A stretch of DNA of 64,000 nt, from assembly GCA_020639115.1 (NCBI GenBank), contig JACKHG010000006.1, positions 124,001 to 188,000 on the forward strand, given 5' to 3'. Numbering within the stretch: position 1 is the first letter of the stretch; each line of letters starts with the position of its first letter. Positions 56,569 through 64,000 of this stretch are shown here, one piece after another. The notes under the pieces are model-generated. The model was not told the origin of the DNA. It did not search any database and saw nothing but the letters and a program-made list of their open reading frames with translations. This DNA is from Phycisphaerales bacterium. Its GTDB lineage: Bacteria; Planctomycetota; Phycisphaerae; UBA1845. Made by a program: the position numbers and the translations under genes.

Positions 56569-57834
56569 ATGTTCAGTGCGATAAACCGCAAGGTGAAGCG
56601 CTTCGTGCTTCGCCAGCAGAAGAAGAAGCCGCTCGTGCTCATCTCCGACACGACGCTGCGCGACGGCGTGCAGATGTCCGGCGTCCGGCTGCAACCCGCT
56701 GACAAGGTGCGTATCGCCCAGGCGCTGGCGGACGCCGGCGTGCATTCGATCGACTGCGGCTTCCCCGCGGCGGGTGAGACGGAGTGCGAGGGCGTGCGGC
56801 AGATCGCGCGCCGCGTGAAGGGGCCGACGCTCTCGGCGCTTTCGCGCACGGTGCTGGCGGATATCGACCTGGCGGCGGAGGCGCTGGAGCCGGTGAGCCC
56901 GCTCAAGCGGGCCATCACGCTCTTCATCGGGACGAGCCCGCTGCACCGCGATCACAAGCACGAGATGGCCAAGGCGCAGATCATCGACACCGCCTGCCGC
57001 GCGATCGACTACGCCCAGAAGCACTTCGAGATCATCTCCTTCGGCCCGGAGGACGCCTCGCGCACCGAGCCGGAGTTCCTCTTCGAGGTGTACGAGAAGG
57101 CCATCCAGGCCGGGGCGCTGTCGATTGGCTTTACCGACACGGTGGGCATCCTCACGCCGGCCAAGTCAGCCGACATCGTCAAGCGGATCCAGGACAACGT
57201 CGCCAGCATGGACGACGCGATGCTCGGTGTGCACTTTCACAACGACCTGGGCCTGGCCACCGCAAACTCCCTGGCCTGCGTGCAGGCCGGGGCGAACATC
57301 GTGCAGGGCACCGTCAACGGAATCGGCGAGCGCGCCGGAAACGTCGCCATCGAAGAAGTGATCATGGCCCTCGTGCTGCACGCGGACGAGTTCAAGAAGG
57401 GCGTGACCGTGAATCCGCGGGCCCTCGCCGGCCTGTGCAGCCTCGTCGCGGAACTCACCGGCTTCGAGCCCGCGGCCAACAAGGCGGTCATCGGTCGCAA
57501 CATCTTCCGCACCGAGGCGGGCATTCACCAGGACGGCATCCTCGCCCACCCCGACACCTACCTGCCCTTTCCGCCCGAGACCATCGGCGCGGGACCGGTC
57601 GAACTCGTGCTCGGGGCCCAGAGCGGACGCAGCGCCGTGCGCCACCACCTCGCGGCGACGGGTCTCGACGTCAACGAGGAGCACGTCGAACTCGTCCTGG
57701 GATATCTCAAGGGCCGCCCGCACAACCCCGCCGACTACCCCGAAATCGACGAGTTTCTCGAACGGCTCCAGCCCTACATGGCCGATGACCTCGCCGCGGC
57801 CCTGGAGACGCGCACCAAGCGCGAAGCGGGCTGA
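56569..57834 (+). CDS. Isopropylmalate synthase-like DRE-TIM metallolyase, short form
   Basis: 421 residues. The Claisen-condensing barrel is clear: SDTTLRDGVQMSG (26-38), SIDCGFPAAGETE, FGPEDASRTE, GFTDTVGILTP, then metal ligands in HFHNDLGLATANS (His222, His224, Asp226) and GTVNGIGERAGN. IFRTEAGIHQDGIL and the C-terminal HHLAATGLDVNEEHV match the LeuA linker domains. The regulatory leucine-binding domain of full LeuA (about 100 residues more) is absent, so feedback control by leucine is unlikely. It could make isopropylmalate, citramalate or homocitrate; the sequence does not decide. Confidence 0.85.
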   Translation: MFSAINRKVKRFVLRQQKKKPLVLISDTTLRDGVQMSGVRLQPADKVRIAQALADAGVHSIDCGFPAAGETECEGVRQIARRVKGPTLSALSRTVLADIDLAAEALEPVSPLKRAITLFIGTSPLHRDHKHEMAKAQIIDTACRAIDYAQKHFEIISFGPEDASRTEPEFLFEVYEKAIQAGALSIGFTDTVGILTPAKSADIVKRIQDNVASMDDAMLGVHFHNDLGLATANSLACVQAGANIVQGTVNGIGERAGNVAIEEVIMALVLHADEFKKGVTVNPRALAGLCSLVAELTGFEPAANKAVIGRNIFRTEAGIHQDGILAHPDTYLPFPPETIGAGPVELVLGAQSGRSAVRHHLAATGLDVNEEHVELVLGYLKGRPHNPADYPEIDEFLERLQPYMADDLAAALETRTKREAG

Positions 57835-57870
57835 CGCCTGCCGACGACCTCACCGGATGACCGAACCCTG

Positions 57871-59523
57871 ATGTTTCCCACCCGACGCTGGATATCCCCT
57901 GCAATGATCGTCGTCTCAATAGGTCTGCTCGCAGGCGCCTGCGCACAGGTGCCGGCCCGCTGGAGCGCATCCACCCGGGCGGGCATGGTGCGGCCACCCG
58001 CGTGCGTCACCGTGTTCTTCGTCGACGGCTTCGATGCCGTCGAGATGGACCGCATGCTGGCTGCGGGCAGGCTGCCGAACATCCAGCGGATCTTCGTGGA
58101 CGGCGGCGTCCGCGTGCGCTCCGCGGTCGCCAGTCTGCCGCCCATCACGTATCCCAATGCGGTCGCGATGATCACCGGCCTCTATCCCGGACATCACGGC
58201 GTCGTGGGCAACCTCTGGTTCGATCGCGACGCGTGCCTCTTCCGCAACTACGGTTTTGCCTCGCGGTACCGGCAGTCCAACGAGGATTTCACCGGCCAGA
58301 CCATCTTCGAGCTGCTGCCCGACGAGCTTACCGCCACCATCCAGGACCACACCCGGCGCGGCGCCGATATCATCATCGACAACTGGGCGCAGACCGGCGT
58401 CGACTGGTTCCTGGAGAACTACTCCGACGTCGACGCCCGCGTCGGAACATGTTTTCCCAAGGTCGCAGCGCAAGCCCGCCGCGCCGGCCGCTGGCCCGTG
58501 GTCTACTGGAACTACTTCCCCGCGCCCGACGAGTATGCCCATCCTGCGGGCAGCGCGTCTCCGGATTACGAGGACGCGCTCGTCGTGATGGACGCGGCCC
58601 TCGGCCAGCTCGTCGCCGACGAGGAGGCTGCGGACGTCGCCGACAAGCGCTACTACGTCCTGCTCAGCGATCACGGCCACGTGCCCTTGCAACCGGATGC
58701 GTGGCTCGACCTGAAGACGTGGCTCGAGACCACGTGGCAGCGGCGCGTACGCACCGAGTGCTGTCAGAGCGGAGGCAAGGCGGGGCGCTGCCGCGTGCTC
58801 GCGCAGTACGACACCGTGCTGATCGTGGGGGCCTCGCGCCGCGCCGTGATCCATCTCCGCGGACCGGGCGGCTGGGACGACCCTGCCTCCGCCGCGTTGA
58901 TCGAGCGCATGGTCGGCGGTCCGCTCGCTCCGGACGAGCCCGGCATCGTGACGTTTCCGCAGGTGCGGATCGCGTGTACGCGCGCCGGTGAGAACGCGGT
59001 GCGCGTGGTCAGTCGTGACGCGGCTGCCCGCGTGGAGCGGCGCACGGTCAACGGCGAGCGGCAGTTCCGCATCGTGCCGGTGAATCCCGCGATTTCCGAC
59101 GACGCGTTCGGCTACCGCCACGACGCGGCGCTGGCGGCGTTCGTCGACGCCGGTTGGCATGACAGCCAAGCATGGCTTGCGGCGACGGCGAGTGAAGAGA
59201 TCCGCGACTTCGTGCCGCAGATCGTCGCCCTGTTCGACTCGCCCCGCGCCGGCGACATCGTCGCATTCGCAGCCGACCACAGCTCCTTCGAGCCCGACTG
59301 GCTGGGCGGCCACGGCTCGTGCCTCGCCCGGGACATGCAGATTCCCCTCTATTTCGCCGGCGGTGATTTGCCCCGCGGGGCCGAGATCCCGGTGGGGCGG
59401 CTGGTGGACGTGATGCCGACCGCGCTCGATCTGATCGGCAAGGGGGAGCGCATCAGTCAGGCGGGTGCCATCGACGGCGTCAGTCTGCTTCCGCAGCTGC
59501 GCGCCGCTGCGCCGGCTCGGTGA
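57871..59523 (+). CDS. Type I phosphodiesterase/nucleotide pyrophosphatase-like lipoprotein
   Basis: 550 residues. Lipobox LAGAC (Cys24). Alkaline-phosphatase-superfamily site: metal-binding Asp52 in VFFVDGFD, nucleophile Thr93 in LPPITYPN, later SDHGH and GGHGS metal ligands. The opening TYPNAVAMITGLYPGHHGVVGN is typical of NPP enzymes. It should hydrolyse phosphodiester bonds of an extracytoplasmic substrate. Its last 44 bases overlap the 3' end of the next gene on the opposite strand, which encodes a distant relative. An AMP-like or lipid head-group substrate cannot be decided. Confidence 0.87.
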   Translation: MFPTRRWISPAMIVVSIGLLAGACAQVPARWSASTRAGMVRPPACVTVFFVDGFDAVEMDRMLAAGRLPNIQRIFVDGGVRVRSAVASLPPITYPNAVAMITGLYPGHHGVVGNLWFDRDACLFRNYGFASRYRQSNEDFTGQTIFELLPDELTATIQDHTRRGADIIIDNWAQTGVDWFLENYSDVDARVGTCFPKVAAQARRAGRWPVVYWNYFPAPDEYAHPAGSASPDYEDALVVMDAALGQLVADEEAADVADKRYYVLLSDHGHVPLQPDAWLDLKTWLETTWQRRVRTECCQSGGKAGRCRVLAQYDTVLIVGASRRAVIHLRGPGGWDDPASAALIERMVGGPLAPDEPGIVTFPQVRIACTRAGENAVRVVSRDAAARVERRTVNGERQFRIVPVNPAISDDAFGYRHDAALAAFVDAGWHDSQAWLAATASEEIRDFVPQIVALFDSPRAGDIVAFAADHSSFEPDWLGGHGSCLARDMQIPLYFAGGDLPRGAEIPVGRLVDVMPTALDLIGKGERISQAGAIDGVSLLPQLRAAAPAR

Positions 59524-60988
59524 CGCCGATCTGGGCGAGTGCGGCAGCCACGTCGCGCATCCGCAACGCCGGCGGCAGGTCGCCTTCCGTCGACATGACG
59601 AAGCCCAGCGTGCCGACGCGATTCAGGCAGCCGTGAATTCCCTCAACATCGAAGTGCTGATCGATGAACGGGCTGCCCCAGTGCCAGTCGGGCTGCAGCG
59701 AGATCAGGACATCCGGCGGGTACGTCATCAGACCGTGGAAAGCACGCCAGCAGCGATCCAGCGGATCGGGGTAGCGGTGGTCGGTCGTCGCGGCGAACAG
59801 CGCCGCGTCATCGATGCAGCCGCCCGCGCTCACGTGACCGTCCGCCTCGAGTCTCGCGATGATGGGCTGAAGCTCGAGCGGGTCGCCAAAACTCGGGGCG
59901 TAGCGGTAGCCATCGTCGCCGCGCGTGATCCTCGCCCGACCATCCCGCGAACGCACGACGACACCGTCGCCATCACGATACATCGCCAGTTCGACACCGT
60001 CGGCGCGAACGATATCCCCGGCGACCCGCGACGGCGCCAGCGTGTAAATCCCCGCGCAACTGATCAGTCCGAACTCCGGCACGATCACGTCTTCCGGCGA
60101 TCGCAGCCGCTTCGCCACGCGATAGCCGAGCATGCTGAGGGTTCGCCGCAAGGGCAGCATCTGATTGGGGCCGAGCACGTGCCCATGGTCGGACAGCAGG
60201 GTAATGGCAATGCGTCCCCGGTAGCGGCGCATCAGCATCTGGCAGAACCGATCGATGGACGCTAGGCCGAACAGGTGCCCGGCGCGGCCCTCCGAGAATC
60301 CCAGCGCCGACGGTCCGACGGTGTAGGCCAGTAGTGCTCCGTCGGGCGCGCGGTCGAGCGCCCGTTCGATGTCGGCCAGTTCTGCCGTGAACGTGCGCTC
60401 GGGCTGAAGGTAAGCCGTGCCATGGGCACGATAGGAAAGGTGCCAGTCGACCCGCTGGTACCACGGTGAATTGTCGGCGCGGGCGTAGCCGTTCCAGGCG
60501 GAGTGCAGCCGTGTTCCGTCCCAGAAGTCGGACTCGAGCCCGGCGGACGGCGATGCGCCGAGGAATTCGTTGAGGCTCATGTCCGTCATCGACGGGAACG
60601 GGCTCACGATTCGACTCGGCGCACGGAACAGCCCGAAGCGGCCCTGCCGCTGGGCGTTTTCAACCATCGCAAAGGGAACGCTGTCCAGGATGATGACGAG
60701 GTGGCGCACCGGCGTGACTGTCGACCGATCGACGGTTTCGTCCCATGTTCCGTCGCCGTCATCGTCGAAACGCAGCTCGGTGACGTACCCGTTGGTGTCG
60801 GTGGCCTCGGCATACCGTGCCGCGTCTTGGGGATCTGAATAAACCGACAGGCTGCCGCCGCCGGCGCGCGTTTCCGTCTGCAGCGGCGCGGTGGGAAAAG
60901 CCGTCGGCTGCCCATGCATGCATCCGCCAAGGGCCAGCAGGGAACTCAGAAGCAGCGCAAGCGCGGCCCCGTAGGGATGTTTCGGCAT
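59480..60988 (-). CDS. Second phosphodiesterase-like lipoprotein, convergent with the first
   Basis: 502 residues from ATG 60988. Lipobox LALGGC (Cys23). Residues near 70 have an Asp-rich loop DDDGDGTWDET, a likely calcium site. The metal-binding Asp is in HLVIILDSVPF, the nucleophile candidate Thr in FPSMTDMS, then LLSDHGHVLGP and GIHGCL. It is much diverged from its neighbour but shares the superfamily. Its stop codon lies 44 bases inside the neighbour, tail to tail. Function unknown; probably also acts on a phosphodiester outside the inner membrane. Confidence 0.8.
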   Translation of the reverse strand: MPKHPYGAALALLLSSLLALGGCMHGQPTAFPTAPLQTETRAGGGSLSVYSDPQDAARYAEATDTNGYVTELRFDDDGDGTWDETVDRSTVTPVRHLVIILDSVPFAMVENAQRQGRFGLFRAPSRIVSPFPSMTDMSLNEFLGASPSAGLESDFWDGTRLHSAWNGYARADNSPWYQRVDWHLSYRAHGTAYLQPERTFTAELADIERALDRAPDGALLAYTVGPSALGFSEGRAGHLFGLASIDRFCQMLMRRYRGRIAITLLSDHGHVLGPNQMLPLRRTLSMLGYRVAKRLRSPEDVIVPEFGLISCAGIYTLAPSRVAGDIVRADGVELAMYRDGDGVVVRSRDGRARITRGDDGYRYAPSFGDPLELQPIIARLEADGHVSAGGCIDDAALFAATTDHRYPDPLDRCWRAFHGLMTYPPDVLISLQPDWHWGSPFIDQHFDVEGIHGCLNRVGTLGFVMSTEGDLPPALRMRDVAAALAQIGVTEPAQRRAAAEAD

Positions 60989-61093
60989 GGTGAACTCGGT
61001 CCGGCACGGCAACTGCTCTTGATCGACGCGCGCGCATCGAATGGGGCATGATAGCGGCCCGGCCTGCCGCAGGACAGGCCGGGCCGCATTGTA

Positions 61094-62713
61094 TCAACTG
61101 CGCACTACTGGCTCCGCGAGCGGCGCGGCGCGGGCCGGCGCTGCTGCGGGAGTCGTGACGCGCCGCTGCGGCATGCGCGAACCGTTCGCCGCCGGACTGC
61201 GGGCGTGGATCAGCGGCCAGTCAATCACCACGTCTCCGCCGGTCGCCTCGTGCTGCTTGTGCCAACTCTCGAGCAGATCGAGACAGGCGTGATCGATGTA
61301 CGAGAGATGGTCCGTCACCACGTGCAGTTCGGCGTTCGCCGGCACGTTCTCGAGCGCCGCCGCCAGGCGCGGCAGGCGGATGAACGTGGCTGCCCCGTCG
61401 AGGTGCAGCAGCGTGCGCCGCCCGTCGGCATCCGGCTCGACCGTGATGCGCAGGTGGCTGAACGTGTACAGCAGCTTGATCGCCGAAGCGACGATGCCCG
61501 CGATGACGCCGGTGAGCAGATCGAAGGAGACGATCGTGAACAGCGTGATGAGGTAGATGGCGACCTCGCCCTTGCCGAATCGCAGCAGTTCGCGAATCGG
61601 TCGCGGATGGGCGAGCTTGTACCCCGTGTAAACCAGCATGGCCCCCAGCGCCGCCATCGGAATCAGGCGGATCACGTCGGGCAGGGCGGCGACGAAAATC
61701 AGCAGCCACAGGCCGTGCAGGATCGCCGAGCGGCGCGTACGACCGCCCGCGTTGACGTTGGCGCTGCTCCGCACGATGACGCCCGTCATGGGCAGCGCCC
61801 CGACGATGCCGCACAACGTGTTGCCGACGCCCTGTGCGAACAGCTCGCGATCGTATTTCGTGCGCGATCCGGTCTGCATCTGGTCGACGGCTGACGCGCA
61901 GAGCAGTGTCTCGGCGCTGGCCACCAGCGCAATCGTCACCGCCGCAATGAAAATGTCGCCGGTGAACAGCGCGCGCAGGCTGCCCGCCGTGGGCCAGCGC
62001 ACCTCGTCCCAAAGCCGGTCCGGAATCGTCACGTAGTCGATGTTGAGCCTGAACACCCACGCGCAGATGGCAGCCCCCCCGACCCCCACCAGCGCCGCCG
62101 GCACGATCTTGAGTCTCTTCGGCGCTACGATCGGCCACAGCACGATCAGCACGATCGTCAGGAACCCGATCGCCGCGGCGATGTGGTGCGGCGATCCGTC
62201 CACCGGCGTGACGCCCTTGAGGATCGCCCCCGGAATCGTCATCAGGTTCTCGATCCCGCTGCCGCGCTTGGGGTCGTCCACCATCACGTGGAACTGGCTG
62301 CCGATGATCAGCACGCCGATCCCCGCAAGCATGCCGTGGATCACCGCCGGCGAGACGGCGCGGAATACCTGGCCGAGCCGGCACAGGCCGGCAGTCGCCT
62401 GCATCAACCCGGCGAGCAGGACAATCGCCCCGAGCGACGCCAGCCCGTGCTGGCCGACAATCTCGGCGACGATGACGGTGAGACCGGCGGCGGGCCCGCT
62501 GACCTGCAGCGGAGCGCCGGCGATAAAGCCCACGATGAGGCCGCCGATCACACCGGTGAGCAGGCCGGCTGCCGGCGGAACGCCGGAGGCCACGGCAATG
62601 CCCATGCACAGCGGCAGCGCCACGAGGAAGACGACGAAGGAGGCGAGCAGGTCGTCACGCACCGCGCTGCCCCCTCGCGGGCCGCGCGGGCTCTGCGTTG
62701 TCGCACCGCTCAT
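61094..62713 (-). CDS. SulP-family anion transporter with STAS domain (probable bicarbonate transporter)
   Basis: 539 residues with 10 or more membrane helices. ASFVVFLVALPLCMGIAVASGVPP and VSGPAAGLTVIV form the SulP anion-binding half-helix region; ALPMTGVIVRSSANVNAGG is also typical. A C-terminal STAS domain (about 420-510) has LLHLDGAATFIRLPRL and HVVTDHLSYIDHACLDLL. The ATG lies in an ATGA overlap with the upstream carbonic anhydrase gene, so bicarbonate is the most likely substrate; sulfate is the alternative. Confidence 0.9.
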   Translation of the reverse strand: MSGATTQSPRGPRGGSAVRDDLLASFVVFLVALPLCMGIAVASGVPPAAGLLTGVIGGLIVGFIAGAPLQVSGPAAGLTVIVAEIVGQHGLASLGAIVLLAGLMQATAGLCRLGQVFRAVSPAVIHGMLAGIGVLIIGSQFHVMVDDPKRGSGIENLMTIPGAILKGVTPVDGSPHHIAAAIGFLTIVLIVLWPIVAPKRLKIVPAALVGVGGAAICAWVFRLNIDYVTIPDRLWDEVRWPTAGSLRALFTGDIFIAAVTIALVASAETLLCASAVDQMQTGSRTKYDRELFAQGVGNTLCGIVGALPMTGVIVRSSANVNAGGRTRRSAILHGLWLLIFVAALPDVIRLIPMAALGAMLVYTGYKLAHPRPIRELLRFGKGEVAIYLITLFTIVSFDLLTGVIAGIVASAIKLLYTFSHLRITVEPDADGRRTLLHLDGAATFIRLPRLAAALENVPANAELHVVTDHLSYIDHACLDLLESWHKQHEATGGDVVIDWPLIHARSPAANGSRMPQRRVTTPAAAPARAAPLAEPVVRS

Positions 62714-63381
62714 CCCGTCACCTCGGCGCCGGTGGCCGCAGCCGTCACGCCGTGCTGGGCATTGGTCTCCGCCAAGGGAACAAAGCGGTTCGTCGCCGCC
62801 TCGTAGTAGTCCATCCGGCCCTTCTCGAAGTGATACACCATGCCGTGCAACCGCAAGCGGCCATCCTGGAGCCGCTCGGCGACGAACGGGTAGGTCTGCA
62901 GGTGCTCGAGCTGGAGGATGACGTTCGACTCGATGCAGGCGTCGAGCAGTTCCTGCGGTGACGTGCCCGTCGCACGCTGCCGGGCACGCTTGACCGAGGC
63001 CTCGGCGTTGGCCACCCACGCGTGCACGCACTCGAGTCCGTCGAGACTCTCCGGATTGAGCAGGGCGGTCATCGCACCGCACTGCGTGTGGCCGCAGACG
63101 ATGAGATCCTCGATGCCCAGAACCTTGAGTGCATACTCGACCGACGCCGGCTCGCTGCCGCAGGGTTGGTCGGCGGGCGCCACGATGTTGCCCGCGTTAC
63201 GCACGATGAAGATGTCGCCTGGCTTCGTGCCCATGATCAGCGCCGGATCGATGCGCGAGTCCGAGCACGTGATCAACATGGTCTTGGGTGACTGTCCGGA
63301 ATGCAACTCCTGAAAGAGCTCTCGATGCTCGGGATAGACTCGCTGCTGGAATTCTAGAATGCCGCGCAGGATCGGTTCCAT
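62710..63381 (-). CDS. Beta-class carbonic anhydrase
   Basis: 223 residues from ATG 63381, chosen for GGAGG upstream. Interconverts CO2 and bicarbonate. Zinc ligands Cys39, His98 and Cys101 with the Asp41-Arg43 dyad are in ITCSDSRIDP and VCGHTQCGAM; RNAGNIV is also conserved. Translationally coupled to the SulP gene by a four-base overlap, making a CO2/bicarbonate handling unit. Confidence 0.95.
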   Translation of the reverse strand: MEPILRGILEFQQRVYPEHRELFQELHSGQSPKTMLITCSDSRIDPALIMGTKPGDIFIVRNAGNIVAPADQPCGSEPASVEYALKVLGIEDLIVCGHTQCGAMTALLNPESLDGLECVHAWVANAEASVKRARQRATGTSPQELLDACIESNVILQLEHLQTYPFVAERLQDGRLRLHGMVYHFEKGRMDYYEAATNRFVPLAETNAQHGVTAAATGAEVTG

Positions 63382-63493
63382 GGCGCTGGACCTCCAGTGA
63401 AACTCGCGCACCCGCAACCCGGGCACGCGATGGGTTCGCGTTCAATATGACTCGTGACGATGACGACGGCGGTGATGTGAACGGCGGAGGCAA

Positions 63494-63856
63494 TCAGGTC
63501 AGCAGCGGGCCACCGAATCCGTTGCGCTGGCGATGGGCGTCGTTCAGCGGACGCCGGTGTCCGGGCCGGGGCCGGCCGGCGGACAGGTCACCTGCGGATG
63601 CCGACGGGGATTCCGGCGTCGTCCGCCAGGAGTGTCGGTGTTGATGTCGCTCGTGCCGCCGCGGCGACACGTGGGACGCCAGTTCTTCGTAGCCAACCCA
63701 TTCGCCCTTGACTTCGTATTCCGCCAGGCCGCTGCGCGTCATCGCGCCGCCAAACGCACCCGCAACCAGCAGCAACACCGCCAGAACGGCGGTCAATGGC
63801 TGGAGCGACGACATCAGGCGACGTCGCGACGCAAGCTGTGGTCGAATCACGAGCAT
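63494..63856 (-). CDS. Possible small membrane protein
   Basis: 120 residues from ATG 63856 (63913 is another option). One helix LTAVLAVLLLVAGAFGGAM, then VKGEWVGYEELASHVS and a His/Arg-rich tail (RRHERHQHRH). The ribosome site is weak and the tail looks out of character, so the end may be frame-shifted or the gene unreal. Confidence 0.4.
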   Translation of the reverse strand: MLVIRPQLASRRRLMSSLQPLTAVLAVLLLVAGAFGGAMTRSGLAEYEVKGEWVGYEELASHVSPRRHERHQHRHSWRTTPESPSASAGDLSAGRPRPGHRRPLNDAHRQRNGFGGPLLT

Positions 63857-64000
63857 AGGCACTTCAGTATCTGTTTGTTGTCCAGAGTCGCTGCCCGAAC
63901 AGCGTGGCTTCAAGTGGGGGGCTTATAGAAGGCGGGGCAGTCCCGGTCAAGTCGCAGCGCCGGGAGGATAACACGAGCCGGGCGGCCGTTGGCACTGGGC

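Overview
The window looks like a chromosome segment from a high-GC planctomycete, most likely of the Phycisphaerae type. Several markers point the same way: long pseudopilins, two PEP-CTERM proteins ending in RRRR, three secreted proteins ending in a paired EF-hand (dockerin-like) module with a Cys-Leu-x-Gly-Pro linker, small membrane proteins with a C-x-x-C-G-Y-x-L ... C-P-E-C-G zinc ribbon, and short heptamer repeats placed right behind stop codons. The assignment is an inference from these features, not from a database search.

Layout. 1-2566 (-): pyruvate phosphate dikinase, cut by the window edge. 2828-18356 (+): a type II secretion / type IV pilus-like operon with two tandem GspE/PilB ATPases, GspF, five prepilin-like proteins (G, G, H, I and J-like, all longer than usual) and a giant GspK-like protein; it ends in a perfect palindromic terminator. 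18419-20379 (-): a crotonase-family protein lacking both usual glutamates, an iodotyrosine-deiodinase-like nitroreductase and a small membrane protein. 20438-33673: an extracellular carbohydrate and surface-protein cluster with a GH81 endo-beta-1,3-glucanase carrying an inserted jelly-roll module, two PEP-CTERM proteins, a 1455-residue repeat protein and a GHL10-type hydrolase. 33674-35272: a membrane protein and a TPR protein.

35272-41059 is a block where four consecutive genes (S9 prolyl oligopeptidase, TolB-like lipoprotein, a second lipoprotein, XerC/D recombinase) are all broken by many small indels while their protein families stay recognisable in alternating frames. This is either a stretch of poor consensus sequence or a real decay zone. 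41217-50800 holds mostly housekeeping genes: TrpF, a Xaa-Pro aminopeptidase, a eukaryote-type citrate synthase, a MerR regulator with a paired CATATATG operator, a LOG-family protein, a small 48-codon gene with its own promoter and terminator, and a GNAT acetyltransferase. 50976-52175 is a Fic AMP-transferase gene whose promoter is covered by five copies of an 11-bp half-site. 52798-54875 (-) is a pqiA-pqiB lipid-transport pair. 55015-60988 holds a lipoprotein alpha/beta hydrolase with a Cys nucleophile, an isopropylmalate-synthase-like enzyme and two convergent phosphodiesterase lipoproteins. 61094-63381 (-) is a carbonic anhydrase-SulP transporter pair, probably a bicarbonate uptake unit.

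How they may work together (inference): the secretion operon and the GH81/GHL10/dockerin/PEP-CTERM cluster lie side by side and could act in exporting and displaying glucan-degrading proteins; no cohesin, exosortase, GspD secretin or prepilin peptidase is visible here. Most reading frames antisense to these genes are GC-driven shadows. I found no tRNA, rRNA, CRISPR array or insertion sequence.
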